Shown: piece after piece, positions 34,342-45,869 of the stretch
How the letters are laid out: the number at the start of each line of letters is the position of its first letter
Position numbering within the stretch: the first letter of the stretch is position 1
Assembly: GCA_905221605.1 (NCBI GenBank)
Contig: CAJNDS010000034.1
Location: forward strand, 124,001-188,000
From: Symbiodinium natans
Taxonomy: Eukaryota; Sar; Dinophyceae; Suessiales; Symbiodiniaceae
Reading direction: 5' to 3'
DNA: 64,000 bases
Notes under the pieces: model-generated
Told to the model about the DNA's origin: nothing
Database searches by the model: none
The model's input: only the letters and a program-made list of their open reading frames with translations
Made by a program: the position numbers and the translations under genes

Positions 34342-34639
34342 CTTTCACGAGTCAGTGTGCCCACAAGAGGGGCTCAGGGCAACTCAGAAAACAGAACTCG
34401 CAGCTTCGGAAGCTGAAGCTGCTGGTACGCCAAAATGCCTGCTGCAATGGTCTCGCCCCGGAGTCCTCGACGCGTTGACCGTTTGGAAGAGGCCACTGTG
34501 ACACGCGCAATGACACTGCCTCATCCTCAGATGAGACGACCACCATGGGTGAGCTCGCCTCCTCCAGGAGTCAACAAGTTCTGTGGCGTAGCTGTCCCGT
34601 TCGTTCGCTTACTCACTTACTTATATTCTCAATGAGAAA

Positions 34640-35100
34640 TTACATGGTCCTTTGGTATTATTGTAGCGGCCTTATCATTCTCTTCTTCTTGGCCGCACTT
34701 ATTCTTACCATTATTATGTAGAGACTGCAATGATTCATTTTACAAACGAAGTGAAGATATGAACGAAGTGCGTGAAATTAGTGAATGCATGAACGAAGTG
34801 GTGAACCATTAAAAAACCTTATTCATCATTATGACATACAATCGCTGTTTCGGACTGATGGAAGGTCCAACCTTGCAAGGCAAAATGCCTTGCTGCTCAT
34901 GCAGGCCAACGTTGACTTTTTAGAGGTCCTTCTCCTCATCTTCTGAATGCGACTCATGCGATGCCACGCTCCATTCGGCATCCGAGTCCTGTCAATGCAA
35001 TACTGTACCTTCTGCTCAGATTATATAGTAGTAGTAATGATAATGCTAATCATAGTAATATAATGATAATTCATAATAATAATAATAATAAATAATAATG
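34640..35100. other. AT-rich stretch with (AAT)n microsatellite
   Basis: A local drop in GC, with a loose repeat of ATGAACGAAGTG (34740-34806) and AAT/TAA runs from about 35024 to 35100. I see no gene. Confidence 0.75.
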
Positions 35101-35107
35101 GTACCAT

Positions 35108-35206
35108 TCACCGTGGACATTGTGTTGCTTGGCCACTGTCCTCGCCATATCGGCGGGGGCCGCGGCCCTTGCCCTTGCTCTTCCCCTTGTCCTTCGACCT
35201 TGCCCA
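35108..35206 (-). CDS. Gly/Lys-rich C-terminal exon
   Basis: Minus-strand frame WARSKDKGKSKGKGRGPRRYG then EDSGQATQCPR and a stop, after a CTTGAG acceptor. Short basic tail of the same class as the other Gly/Lys exons. Confidence 0.55.
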   Translation of the reverse strand, partial: WARSKDKGKSKGKGRGPRRYGEDSGQATQCPR

Positions 35207-35559
35207 CTCAAGAGGTTGGTTTAACATTTTGAGGCTTTCCGGTTGAAATGTAAAGGCTGCGCCTGTTGTTTATCTTCTCATGCTACGAAGAAAAGCTGAC
35301 TCTGTGTTTCCATCCAGGAAGTGGATCGGGCTTGTTGTGTTTTGACCCAAACAAGTCGAATCTGCTTTTCCTACTCGGAACTTCTTAGCAGAATGGGCAT
35401 GCCCATCGAGTATACTCTTTGGGACAGGGTGGGGATGCTCGAAACGATATTCGGAGGTCGGGTTTTGGACGTATGCGAAATACAAACTGTCGTTTCTTGT
35501 GGACTCGCGCAATGCAAAGTCGTCCCCGTGCGCCCCCATATCGTCGTGGGCCGCTTTCG

Positions 35560-35830
35560 GTTTTAGGGTGCTAGGGCCACAACGGCCACCGTTTTCGCGA
35601 CTGCAAACGCCGGCCTATCTGTCCTCCTATATCTGTTTTTTTTGCAGTCCTGCTATCTCTCGTCGTTTCATGTCGTTTCTATCCTCTTGCCTGTCCTGTG
35701 TCTCCTTTGCTGCTAATCTGTCCCTCATATCTGTCCTCGTTCCTGTCCTATCCTATGTCTGGATGAGGGGTACTAGAGCACTGTTGCTGCCGGTGATGCT
35801 GCATGCTGGCATAGTCGTCCTTAAAATCTA
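35560..35830. repeat. Pyrimidine-rich tract
   Basis: TCTGTCCTATCTC-like words recur, in the same style as the 22-23 kb tract. No gene seen. Confidence 0.5.
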
Positions 35831-35911
35831 CTAAAATCGAATAGCCCCACTGAGGGTGAGAAAACAGAGAAGCACCAGCATGGACACGAATTCTTTACAA
35901 AGATGATGTAC

Positions 35912-35998
35912 GGCACGACCCGGATCCAAAGTCTGGGCAGCGGACTTGCCGCCTTTGCCCTTGCCTTCACCTTTGCCGGCGCCCTTCGCGTGGTAGGC
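35912..35998 (-). CDS. Gly/Lys-rich internal exon
   Basis: A GGTCAG acceptor and a GCC|GTACAT donor bound a 29-codon phase-0 exon: AYHAKGAGKGEGKGKGGKSA then AQTLDPGRA. Good splice sites and an in-register Gly/Lys tract. Confidence 0.55.
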
Positions 35999-35999
35999 C

Positions 36000-37740
36000 T
36001 GACCAATTGTGAAAACACCATGCTGTTTGCGTTGTAGTGGCCGCACATGGCTCGATGGCATGGCAGCAAGATGCCAGAATCTGCCAGTAGAAGGCACAGT
36101 CTTCTGCCCGTCCTCTGTCCGTGGCTCCGCTCGGGGCGCGTGGGCCTGACGGTTCAGGGACGGTTCAGGCAGGTGCTTTTGATCGCCGACGCCGAGCAGC
36201 TGGCCTCCTGATCCTTGGCCTTCTCTTCGGCAGGCTTCTGCAAGATGCGCAGCGGCTTCTGCAGTGCGGGGGTGAAAGCACAGAGGGCTTTCCTGATGTG
36301 TTGCTCGTGGACGGTTGCAGCTACTATAAGCCTATAAGACCCTGCACACCTGCGGATCGATCTTCATTTGAGTCTGCGTCGTGACTTCCACGTCCTCTCC
36401 ATCCTCTCCGGGCAGCACAATGGCAGTGCTACATAGTTCGACATCGTTCGACAACATCTGTTATCTCAAAAAGTTCTGGCGTACGATCTCGCATGCAGGC
36501 TTCTTGCTGTGCAAGTGCGCCTCGCCCTTAGGGTCTCGCTCCCGCCGACTTCCATCATCTCGCTTCTCGCGAGGTGCTCGCTGCAGGATCCTAGAGAACT
36601 CAATCGGTACGCTGTTGGCACTGCCCACACAATGCCCGCACAATAGAGGATATAGAGGGCGAGGCCCGCTGGGTGTCAGTTTCGACACCGGCGCCGCAGA
36701 GGAGGAGGCGGGCTCGCAATCGCCTGTACCACACACTGCGCTCCAGACGTATCTCGACTCCCGCTTGAAGCCAGGGTCCTTGGAGGTCACCACCTGCTTC
36801 TTCAACAAATGCTCCGGTCTGCTGAGGCAGCGCAGCCTGACCCGAGTATAGAGGCAGATTCAATGCAGACGTAGCCCGTTTTGCTGCCCGGAACTACGGG
36901 GGCAAAGAAGTCCTTGTCCGGCATATGCAAGTGAAATTTATACGGTTGCTATGATTCATGAAGCGCGCCTTCCCCGCGAAAATCTTGGCTGATCTGCCCT
37001 TCTTTGATGGTTTCATGAGGTCCTTGCCACTCGGCTACATTGCGCAAGGGGAGCCCGACCGTAAACCAAGGAACCTCACAACAGGGTCCTGGAGAGCGAA
37101 GGTGGGCGGAGCTCTCTGTGCCTGTCCTGGTGCTACGAGACGTACACGAGACTCATGCGGCATGAAACACGAGACCGTGCAATGAGATGCAATGAGGGAG
37201 GCTCTTTCTGAGGCTGAAGCCGAATTTCTGTGCAGCCTGGGCCTGGGCTTGCACCTTCGTCATCGGCTCCATGAGTGTAAGATTCTTTGCCGCGGTCTTC
37301 TGCTTCTCCTGCAGAGGCTGAACGAGGCTGGAACTCAGCAACTCAGCATTCTGATGGTTTACATCGGCTTTGGGATGATGTCAGAACCTCTCAGAAAGGT
37401 CTTAGATGTTGTCAGATGCTTCTCGGATGTTCTCTCCTTCTTTGACTGCGGACCAGAGGACAGGTCCGGGAACTGCTGATCCGCATTCCCTTTGGCTGGC
37501 CGCAGCTCATCCAAATCACCCCACACCTCCGCGAAAAGAGGGCGCTCTGCAGGTTTCTGACGCTTCTGCATCTCAGAGGGAAAAGGAAGGAAAAGGGTGG
37601 TGGACTGGCGTCTAAGGCTGTGGCAGAGCAGGAAGACGCTGCCTTGGCAGGTGCCACGACCTCCTGCCGGGACTGGGTTTGACGGCATGGAATTGAATAA
37701 GCAGAATGAACCTGACCTGCGCCGTGCTAGAATGCTAGAA
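36000..37740. other. No confident gene
   Basis: ORFs of 60-160 codons occur on both strands. I could not bound an exon with good peptide quality. Minus-strand exons of the proline-rich gene at 38 kb may continue here. Confidence 0.3.
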
Positions 37741-37916
37741 CAAACTATCTGACTATCCATCTTCATTGTACCATGTACCAAGATCACCGGAACAGGATTG
37801 CAGGGCCTTCTTGGGCGGAGGGCGCAGCGTCTCCGCGACCGCAACCTCCAGTCGGGACGGCATCACCTTGCAACCTGCTTCAACCTGACGTCCCTCGGGA
37901 CAAGCAAGATCCCCAC

Positions 37917-38096
37917 CTGCTTGGGCGGTACGGGAGGAGCCTGCTTCGGCGGCGGCACTGGTGGGGGGATGTAGTAGCTGGCAGCCTGAGAGTGCAGGCG
38001 GATGTCTCTTGGTGCAAACCGCAAGCCACCACGAACCATGAAAGCTCAACACATGCTTCTGGCCTTCTTGGGCGGCGGAGGTTTTGGGAATGTAGC
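37917..38096 (-). CDS. Proline-rich exon pair
   Basis: Two minus-strand exons join in phase 0 across a 78-base GC-AG intron: 38064-38096 (ATFPKPPPPKK) and 37917-37985 (AASYYIPPPVPPPKQAPPVP then PKQ), which ends at CAG|GTGGGG. More proline-rich frames lie just upstream (APEPPAAVPEAGEE near 38270-38312; VPPPPAPVPEALQVQQL near 38345-38410). PPPVPPPK-type stretches are ligands for SH3, WW or profilin-like partners in general; that role is inference. The 288-codon ORF covering this area mixes real exons with wrong-frame sequence. Confidence 0.6.
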
Positions 38097-38779
38097 CTGT
38101 CAGGGCACGTTCAGTTGTGTCCGCTTCCCTTGTTTCCGTACCAGAGCTCGTTTCAGTCTCTCCGTCCTTGGATTGCGAGATTGGGACTGCCTCACGAGTC
38201 TCACGAGCCTCGCGCAGGGCAGAACCGGGGGCTCCCAAAAAGAGGCCAGCAGAGCCCAACTTGAGGTTTCCTCTCCGGCCTCCGGAACGGCAGCTGGCGG
38301 TTCTGGCGCCGCCTATCATAGTGCCAGCCGTCTCCCACATCCGACAGCTCAGTAGCTGTTGAACTTGCAGGGCCTCTGGAACTGGCGCAGGAGGTGGTGG
38401 AACCTGTCCCAACCAGCACACTTTCGCGAAGCGATTTCCTTCGACAACCCAACTCTGCTTGTGTTTGCACCAATGGCCACACACAGACACACACCCCAAG
38501 CTGGATAGCGCCCACCTCTGCGAAGGCGGGCGCTGCCACCTGCGGGGGAAGGTGGGCAGGGTGTCAACGGCACGTTCAAACGCAGCGGCAGGTGCACAAA
38601 ACTTGTGCGACCCAATCAAGGTGCATGCACGGCCTGCTCCAACATCTCTGACTGCATGTATTCATATGGGTCATCCCGTTTGACTTCGCCCCGCAGCACC
38701 TCAAAGGTGTGGCCCGAGATCGCTTCTCAAACTAGCGTCAACAGGAGATGACGTTTCCACACGCCAGTAGGACGCGGAC

Positions 38780-38975
38780 CCGCAGTTGTTCTTGGCGTTC
38801 CTCATCCTGCAGCACGACTTGCAGAAGGGAAACACATCACCAAGTGCCTACTGACCATCTCTGGAACGACAACCTACGACACCAATGAAAGACAATGGCC
38901 CTACAGAAGCTGCCTCCTGTCTCTGGCGTTCCTTAGCTCGCGTCTCCAGAAGACGCAGCTTCTCCTGACCGAGAT
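38780..38975 (-). CDS. Coiled-coil exon pair
   Basis: Exon 38914-38975 (LGQEKLRLLETRAKERQRQE, after a GCTTTACAG acceptor, ending GAG|GC) joins in phase 0 to an exon starting at 38806 (DEERQEQLRVRVLLA, after CTGCAG), whose end is at 38780 or slightly lower. The 107-base intron is GC-AG. Joined, this is a continuous charged helix. It could be upstream of the proline-rich exons at 38.0 kb in one gene. Confidence 0.6.
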
Positions 38976-39089
38976 CTGTAAAGCAGCACATCGATTCACA
39001 CACTGGGTTGCAAACACTCCTGCGCATACAATGTTCTTCTTTTTCTGCAGAAAATTTAAGCCACGGTCACACGTCCTACGTTCTCATCC

Positions 39090-39140
39090 ACTACCCTGCT
39101 CACTACCCTGCTCACTACCCTGCTCACTACCCTGCTCACT
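39090..39140. repeat. Minisatellite, 12-bp unit CACTACCCTGCT
   Basis: Four tandem copies. Read on the minus strand the unit contains GTAGTGAGCAGG, so each copy carries a potential GT splice donor; in one frame it would encode Ser-Glu-Gln-Gly repeats. Confidence 0.9.
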
Positions 39141-39351
39141 CTCCCGCTTGGCATCTTCTGGGGCGTCCTGCCGCTCAGAAGGCACAGGGGAACCCTGGGC
39201 CGAAGCCTGGAGCATGTTCGGCTCTGCTCCGGGTTGCCTCCAGGATGGGGCTGATCTGCTCGAGAAACCGCACCTACAGCTTTCAGGAAACGCTCTGCAA
39301 GATTCTCTGCAAGTGTGCTGCAAGTGCTCTGCAAGTTGTCGCATGTCGTCA

Positions 39352-41326
39352 TCACGAGGCCCGCGCCTTCACTTTTTGAAGCTGCGCTTTCAGCTCATCC
39401 GGGGACAGCTCCCTGCAAGGAGTATGGGCGTAAGAGGCGTAGGCATAAGACTTGCTGAGACGTGCTGAGGCACCTCGCTGCTGCCGCTGATGGCAGGCCT
39501 CTGGTCGGATAGCCAGCCTGCAGGTCTCGCCGAGGGCGTGCATTAGGATCGTAAGAGGCTGCAAGAGGCTGCCTTCCCAGATCTATTCCGGCGTCCCCAG
39601 CCCTTTTCGTAAGTAGAGCATGAGAAGGCATGCATCGGAGCCACACGTTGCGAAACACGTTGCGTGGGTGCTCGCCATGCGCAGTTTGCAATGTTCATGA
39701 AATGTGCAGTGTTGCTGGAGGTTTCTTGTGTCAAGGATCATGCACCCATGCCCGAACGATGACTACACAGAATGCGCGATGTGGGAACCGGAGATGGTGA
39801 CGACGTGCAGCACGCAATGTGTTTCGGAACGTGTCCACATACGCTCTGAACATCTCTGAACCCGAAAGCACCTCTGCCCTAACGACAAGGGGCAGAACCG
39901 CAAGCCACACTGGAACCACCCCCGAAATAGCACAGATGGACGGTGACCCCCTCCCTCCGAGACCTAGTGTGAAAGAAGGGAGACCCCGGGAGTTCTAAAC
40001 ATGAGAGGGGCATGTATCTGCATCATCTACCAGGATCTACCACTGACATGGGACCTTCCACAGCAGGTCCCGTAGCTGCAGCACCGTCATCGAGCGGGCC
40101 TCGACCCCCAAAAAAAGAAAAAAGCATCGCAGATGTCGAAGTGTCGAACTTGTGCTCCCCTCCACAGTGCCTCTGCCAATGTAGGGAGCGTTTCCTCGCG
40201 TGGGAGAGTTTGCACCCCGGATCACCCCGGTGAGGACACAAGCATGCCCCAAATCTCGGCCCCTACAGGACCAAACCACCGAACATTCAAGGCCAAGTCA
40301 AGTCGGAAGAGATCTTTCGCTGTACTAGCCAAGATGCAGTTTTACATGTTTTGCTGCGTGGTGGTCGAAGGTCCATTACACATGTCGCGACAATTATAGA
40401 GGGACAGAACTGATTGTGATCTACATTATGCACCGCACCGATTCATCTGGTCAGCCCATGCCCCCCAATGAACTGGCCAAGGTTCTCCCCGAAGGTCCAC
40501 CATCCGCTGCACGCGTGTTCGCTCAACTTGGGTGGCAAATCGCCTCGGACTGAACCATTGTGAACACGTCCACGCGTAGTAGGAGGACAACCAAAGCCCC
40601 ACTGATCCTGGAGTGAGTAAGAAAGCGTCTTATACTAGAGATACCAGTGGCCCACTCAAGCTAGAGTGCCAAATGTGCCAAATGAATGGGGTGAGGCACT
40701 GCCCCTCACCGCAAAGTATCAAGAAAGGATGGTGGCAACTCCCTTCAGACAATACTGCTGCACCTCACTGAACCTCTGAGCCCCAAGCTCTCGCTTCTGA
40801 AGTCGAAGCTCTTGTTGTCGCTGTTGCTGCGACTTTTGCTCCATTGCCTCCGAGGGTAGCTGGTCTCCCATGCGGGAATCATGATCATGCTTGCTTACTT
40901 GAAGCTTGGTGCAAAGCTCGGCAGACAAGGCCTCTTCTAACCGCTGCGCCCGCCTCGCCTGGCGCAGGACTTTGCAACTGGCTGTTGTCTACTCCTTCCC
41001 ACCTCCAAACCGAAAAAACCGGGAGAAAGTCAGAGGCAGACGCAAGGCCTCCAGTCTTTGGAACACGAGGTTGCGCTCTCGTGTAACTTCCTGCAACCAC
41101 CAAAACGCATTTTCACCAAGGAGAAGCCGAGACGAACTTCCGATGGAAGCACGCCAGCTGGAGCCTGCTTCCGCTGGTCATCATTCCAGCTCGCTGGCTT
41201 GGGCAGTGACGGTAGTGGCGCCTGAAAGAAAGAAAGCACGTTTGACAGGCGGGTTTTTTTCAGCTTCTTTGGGAGCAGTCCCCCAGCCTCATCTTTGTCA
41301 GCCTTCCCCTGCAAACGGGCCCGAGC
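39352..41326 (-). CDS. 3' half of a coiled-coil gene, eight phase-consistent exons
   Basis: Exons on the minus strand: 41288-41326 (ARARLQGKADKDE), 41165-41221 (APLPSLPKPASWNDDQRKQ, after a CTTTCTTTCTTTCAG acceptor), 41042-41090 (EVTRERNLVFQRLEAL), 40764-40969 (LRQARRAQRLEEALSAELCT through EQKSQQQRQQELRLQKREL to FSE), 40150-40194 (ETLPTLAEALWRGAQ), 40055-40099 (ARSMTVLQLRDLLWK), 39452-39558 (PLTILMHALGETC to SARLSK) and 39352-39412 (ELSPDELKAQLQKVKARAS, stop). Phases match at every junction. The first two introns are GC-AG; one model intron is only 50 bases, so the 40.1 kb pair is the weakest link. The product is mostly Arg/Gln/Glu coiled coil, perhaps a filament or scaffold protein. A donor inside the last exon (CAAAAA|GTGAAG) could extend it past this stop. 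Confidence 0.7.
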
Positions 41327-42781
41327 CTGCAAGTGCTTCCGGCGCGCAAACCCTCGAGCGAAGCCAACCCAACAGCCACTCGACAGCCTAAACGCGGGTG
41401 AGGTTCCCTCTGGTAGAGCTTAAGCTCAAACGCCTGAGGCTTCAGCCCATTCTGCCCTCTTCCGTGCACTCGCACGCAGTGCCAGAACCTCTAGCATGCT
41501 CATTTCAAAATGTTGCATTGCAGGCATCCAACACGTCCAGGCCTGGTCCTCTTTCAGACGCCTTTGACAGCGCAGACTTTTTACTTGCATGTGGTTCCAA
41601 CTTGGAAACTCTGCAATTCTCAAAGGACATTTAAGGACCCAGCCTGCGAGGTGGTCTCGTATCTTCCACCTGAGCAGCTCTTCGCTTTGCTCTGAAAGAG
41701 CCTAGTCTGTCCAGATACCCTACCCGGCCTCCTCGGAAGGCGCTGCGTGCTGTGCCTCCAAAACTTGCCAACGAAGAGACTCAGGCCCTCTGTTCTTGGT
41801 TTTCTTCTTCTCAAAGAAAAGAACCCCCCGCACCGTAGGGATGCGGTTTCAGAGTCCGGTGTCTTTTGAGAAAGCCGTTTTGGCCTCCCACGCTTTTTGT
41901 CCCCCCCGAGTAGTTGGGCAGGCTAATGCAAGTCTGTGAAGCACCCAAAGCTCTCTCTCTCTTCTCCCTCGTTTCTTTGTGTTCCCTCTCAGGCTCCGCT
42001 CCTGCAGCGTCACGGCGCCGCCTGGTTGCACAATTTGGCGCACAAGTCTTGAAGAGCTTCTGTAATGAGCACATCGACGCACACATCAGCGCAAACAAAA
42101 CACCTCGAATAGGGAGCCGCCTCGACTCCTTCTCCACATGCTGGCCCCCATGTTGGGGGACTGCAAGCCCCAGGTCTCGGCAGCAAAAACAGCCAAACAT
42201 CTCGAGAGAATTGTCTTGGTCAGATCTTGCCATGGACGATTCTAAGTCAAGACCAAGTGCGCGGCAAGTAAGGCTTCCGACGGTACGGAGGACACGAACA
42301 AACACAAGACCTGGGAACAGGCACCCCGTAACCAGTCGGCCGGATGTCCCTAATGTTCCCTAATTTCATCACAAGCCAAAGGCAACAAAAGCTGGTGGGG
42401 CATTGGGCGAATGTGGAATGAGTCGGAATGAGTGTAGAGCGTACTGCAGTGTATGGAGCGCATGTACGAGGTGTGTATAGGGAATGAAAGCAGAGCGGGC
42501 AAAGGGAGATCGCGGAAAAGTTGTCATTGGCATAATGACACACCTCTCAACGCCCACGGCACTTGCCACATGCGGTATGTTTCTTCTACAAAGTAAGGCC
42601 CCACGCTCCTGCTGCTTTCGCCCAGCGTCGAAGCGAGGCTGGCCTTCCGGAACAGGCCCATCTGAGAATCTCTTCTTCTGAAGTGTCGTGCTATGGTGTG
42701 CACGCGGTATGGGTTAGGTCAGTTAGGTCCACAGGTATAGGATGGTGGAAGTGGGGATGAGCTGACCATCGTTGAAGCTGC

Positions 42782-42966
42782 CCTTCGCCACAGCACCAAC
42801 TGTTGCAAGTGCCCGTCCTCCCTGTGGGTGGGGTGTGGCAGCACAGAAACGCGCATTAAGAAACTCAGCACATGATTTAGCATGCTGCTCTGGGCTGAAG
42901 GCACACATGGTGCACTCACCCAGGTCGATTGCCAGAAGGCTTGTCATGGAGAAGCCCTCTCTGCAT
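42782..42966 (-). CDS. Two phase-matched exons, likely upstream in the coiled-coil gene
   Basis: Exon 42920-42966 lies between a TTTCTCTTGTAG acceptor and a strong CTGG|GTGAGT donor and reads MQRGLLHDKPSGNRP. It joins in phase 2 to 42782-42821, which follows a CCCACCCACAG acceptor and reads EDGHLQQLVLWRR, ending AGG|GC. The Met right after the acceptor could be a start. About 0.7 kb further down, weaker exons read ALQDLCAKLCNQ (near 42010-42050). I place these upstream of the gene ending at 39352, as inference. Confidence 0.55.
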
Positions 42967-43451
42967 CTACAAGAGAAAGGAAGCTTCATGTCCCTGAACC
43001 TCCTACGACACAACTGCTGGAGATACCCAGCTCGAGCCCCCGAGAGGCTCGAACAAGATGCTCCACACATCTCCACACTCCTGCTCATATCGCGGTGCCT
43101 TGGCGCATCGCCGAGCAGCTCTGGATATGCCGGACATTCCAACATCTGCCCCGGGCTTATACTTAGATAGTTGTTCCAGGCCTTGATTCGGCACCCTTTC
43201 TGACACTACTTGGGATGCACGAGGATTCAGTTTTTGCTTGCTTGCCATCGAGCAGAGCTCGACTATTCGACTTGCTTGGTAAGAGCTGTAAGCCAGACCA
43301 AGGCAGAGTTCCTGCCAGCTGAACCTGCACCCATGAGCAGACTTGCAAAACAAGCCAGTACCGTGCTCCTGAGCTCGAGCGAATTGCTGGCGGCTGCGCT
43401 CCTTCACAGCTTACAATACAGCTGCTTCACGCCCAAACCCGAAGCATAACC

Positions 43452-43590
43452 TCAGTCACGGCACGCCTCTTCCTCCTCCTTCTTCTCCGCACGTCGCTTG
43501 TCCGCCAGGGTCTTCATGAACTCCTGGCACTTTGGCTCCATGGTACACTTAGGGTTGGCTTGCACACCTTTGTTTTGAGTCTCTCTTCCC
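43452..43590 (-). CDS. Lys/Glu-rich C-terminal exon
   Basis: After an AG acceptor the minus-strand frame reads GRETQNKGVQANPKCTMEPK, CQEFMKTLADKRRAEKKEEE, EACRD and TGA. The charged helix is a typical terminal coil. GC or GT donors inside the last codons mean it could instead be an internal exon joined to downstream minus-strand exons. Confidence 0.6.
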
Positions 43591-44114
43591 CTTCAACCCG
43601 TATCTCTGCAGCATGCTTCGCGCGGACATTTTTCACAATGCGACACGTCACCGCTCTCGCAGAAAGACGCGCAGCCGCGGCCTGGGAGACAAACTAAAAC
43701 TAGCAACAGTGCGCAATGCCTACCGACTGGTTAAAATAACTCAACTGTGTTCCTACTGCAAGACTGGGTGCCAGTCGTTTTTCTGTAGTCCTTTATGATC
43801 GCACGCTTCTTCGTTTGCCTTCCGAGGGGGCCTTCCGAAAACGGACTGTGCAGTTTTGTGCAGTCCAAGACAGGAACTTGTGAAAGTTGTGGAACTCCAG
43901 CCTGTATATTGCGGAATGGCCGAGATGTAGCGAACCCTCTTGATCTCAGCTCCGACAAGACACGACAGCAACCAAAGGACCGCAAAGGCTGAGCTGTCTC
44001 CACGTGTCTCTACACAGAGGCTCGGCTTCCCACGTTCTTGAGGTACCTCAGAGAACAGGTGTATGTGCTAACTCAGAGAGCGCGGGGTTGGCCCCAGAGT
44101 GTGGCTCTCAACAC

Positions 44115-44340
44115 CTTTGCAATCAAGAAGCCGATGCTTGGCCATCTTGAACCGCCCCCGGATCTTCGTTGAGACTCCTCGACGCTGTAGGCCCGGCATT
44201 CGCGCTGGCAACGCCCACCGCTCCTCGCACACCCAGAGCTGTGCTGCGTCAGCGCTTATATGACTGTATGAATATCGATTTCCGGCCTGCTTCGGCATCA
44301 GCGTCGGCACCTGCTGTACTTCAGCTTCTGCTCTAACCAT
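44115..44340 (-). CDS. Coding segment, function unknown
   Basis: Open minus-strand frame MVRAEAEVQQVPTLMPKQAG, NRYSYSHISADAAQLWVCEE, RWALPARMPGLQRRGVSTK, then a basic IRGRFKMAKHRLLDCK ending at AAG|GTGTTG. Composition is that of a folded basic protein. It lies on the same strand as the exon at 43452-43590 and may be its upstream exon. Confidence 0.5.
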
Positions 44341-45471
44341 CTAGCCATGTTGACTACACTTACTTTGACTTGCTTTGGCCCTGTGCACGCTCTCGACAGG
44401 CCTTCGGCACATGCGCAAGCGGATGCAGGCATGCGAGGCCGGAGAACCGGCATATGGAGGCTGTTTTGAAACAGCTCACCTCGCTTGCAACAAGCAATTG
44501 AGACGTCTCGGCCACCTTGGACCTCGTTTCCTCGCTATTAGGTTCCTGCCTGTGCACGCGCCACGGGCTGAATAGCGGAGATAGATGCCCGGAGCGTTGC
44601 CAAGCAGCGGTTGAACATGGCTCGGAAACGGCTCGGAAACGCCGACAGCTTCCAGGCTTTATGTGAACTTGGAAGGCATACTGTTTTACTGTTTTACCCC
44701 GTTGTGTCTTGTTGTGCCTGGGCTCCAGGTGTTGTGGCGGTTTTTGGTGGTTGGCACAGCACATAGTGCTGGGAAAGCTTGACTATGCTGCTAGAGCCAT
44801 TCGACGTCGCTTCTCGCTTCTCGGCACCCCAGTGCATAAGGAGAACTTCCAACTTCCGGGATTCAAGAAGTGAGCTCACACCGAGTCCTTGTCGCTGCCC
44901 TCGCTTGTGGTGCGCGGCCGCTCTGCCTGAAAAATGCGAAGCTGCAGGACAGAATTCAAACACTATACAAACACTATACAAAGACTACAAAGACAGGCGG
45001 AATCTCGCATGCCGAGGAGCTGCTGGAGCCTTTGGAATTGCAGGCTGCATGGGGGCAGGAGGTGTCGAACGCCTCTCCATGCCCTGCAGGCCCCAGCTTT
45101 GTCTCGACACATTTCAACTCATTTCAACACCACCCCTCCAAGGTTTCAAGGCGGACTGCCGGATTGCGGGGCTCTCCTTGTCGCTGTCCTCATCCTTGCG
45201 GCGCTCCACCTTGCAGATCAGAACATGCCCAAGGCCCCAGCAAAGAAGCCATCCAAGCATGATGCACTCGGCAGCCGACAACAGGTGTGGGAGTCGGCGC
45301 AGGTGGAGGGGGCAGAACAGGACGCTTCTCCGAGGCCTTGACAAGTGGCAAAAACAAGAAGCTCCTCATTCAGGCGAGCCATCGTCGTAAGGGTGCGGCC
45401 GGTATGGGTGCCCCAATGGGCCGGGACATATTGGAGGACGACGATGACCCCCCCTCAGAACGTTTGCAATT

Positions 45472-45869
45472 AACTCCCACCCGCCTCCCACTCAAAAGAA
45501 ACCACCGCAGCCTTTTCTCGTACATTTTCCCGAGAAGTGTCTGCCCTTTGTGGGTCCAAGGGCAAGGAATCACAGCCCAGGTCTGCATTTACACTGGCAT
45601 ACAGCTGTGTACAAGAGCCGTGGGTTGCCAAAGGCATCTGCAGCAACAATGCAAATGCAAAGGAACGCCACCGGAAATTTCTTGAAGCACTTTGCACACA
45701 GACTGAGAAGGCCAAGGATTGCAGCCGGAAGGATGCCATCGGCCTCCTTCACAGCTGGCGCCGTGAACCTTGCGCGCGTTGCGCAAGGCCGGCGCCTGTC
45801 CCGATTGAGCACTCTCTCGAGGACTTTTCGTTATGGAGTTTGCTTGTTTGCTTGTCACACCACCTCTGA
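45472..45869 (+). CDS. Plus-strand coding segment with stop, function unknown
   Basis: A frame open from 45472 to TGA at 45867-45869, one of the few good plus-strand readings in this part of the window. It contains SREVSALCGSKGKESQPRS, AFTLAYSCVQEPWVAKGIC, SNNANAKERHRKFLEALCTQ, TEKAKDCSRKDAIGLLHSW and CARCARPAPVPIEHSLEDF. Regular Cys spacing and mixed charge favour real coding. It has no initiator Met near its start, so an acceptor probably lies at about 45500. It would converge with the minus-strand EF-hand gene ending at 46533. Upstream plus-strand frames (RDILEDDDDPPSERLQL near 45420-45480) may be earlier exons. Confidence 0.55.

Noticed and set aside
37753..38619. 288-codon minus-strand ORF
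   Set aside because: It runs through several introns; the better proline-rich exons at 37917-38096 are in a different frame.
40860..40898. A 39-base GT-AG intron in the coiled-coil gene
   Set aside because: The frame is open through it without a stop, so a single exon 40764-40969 is simpler.
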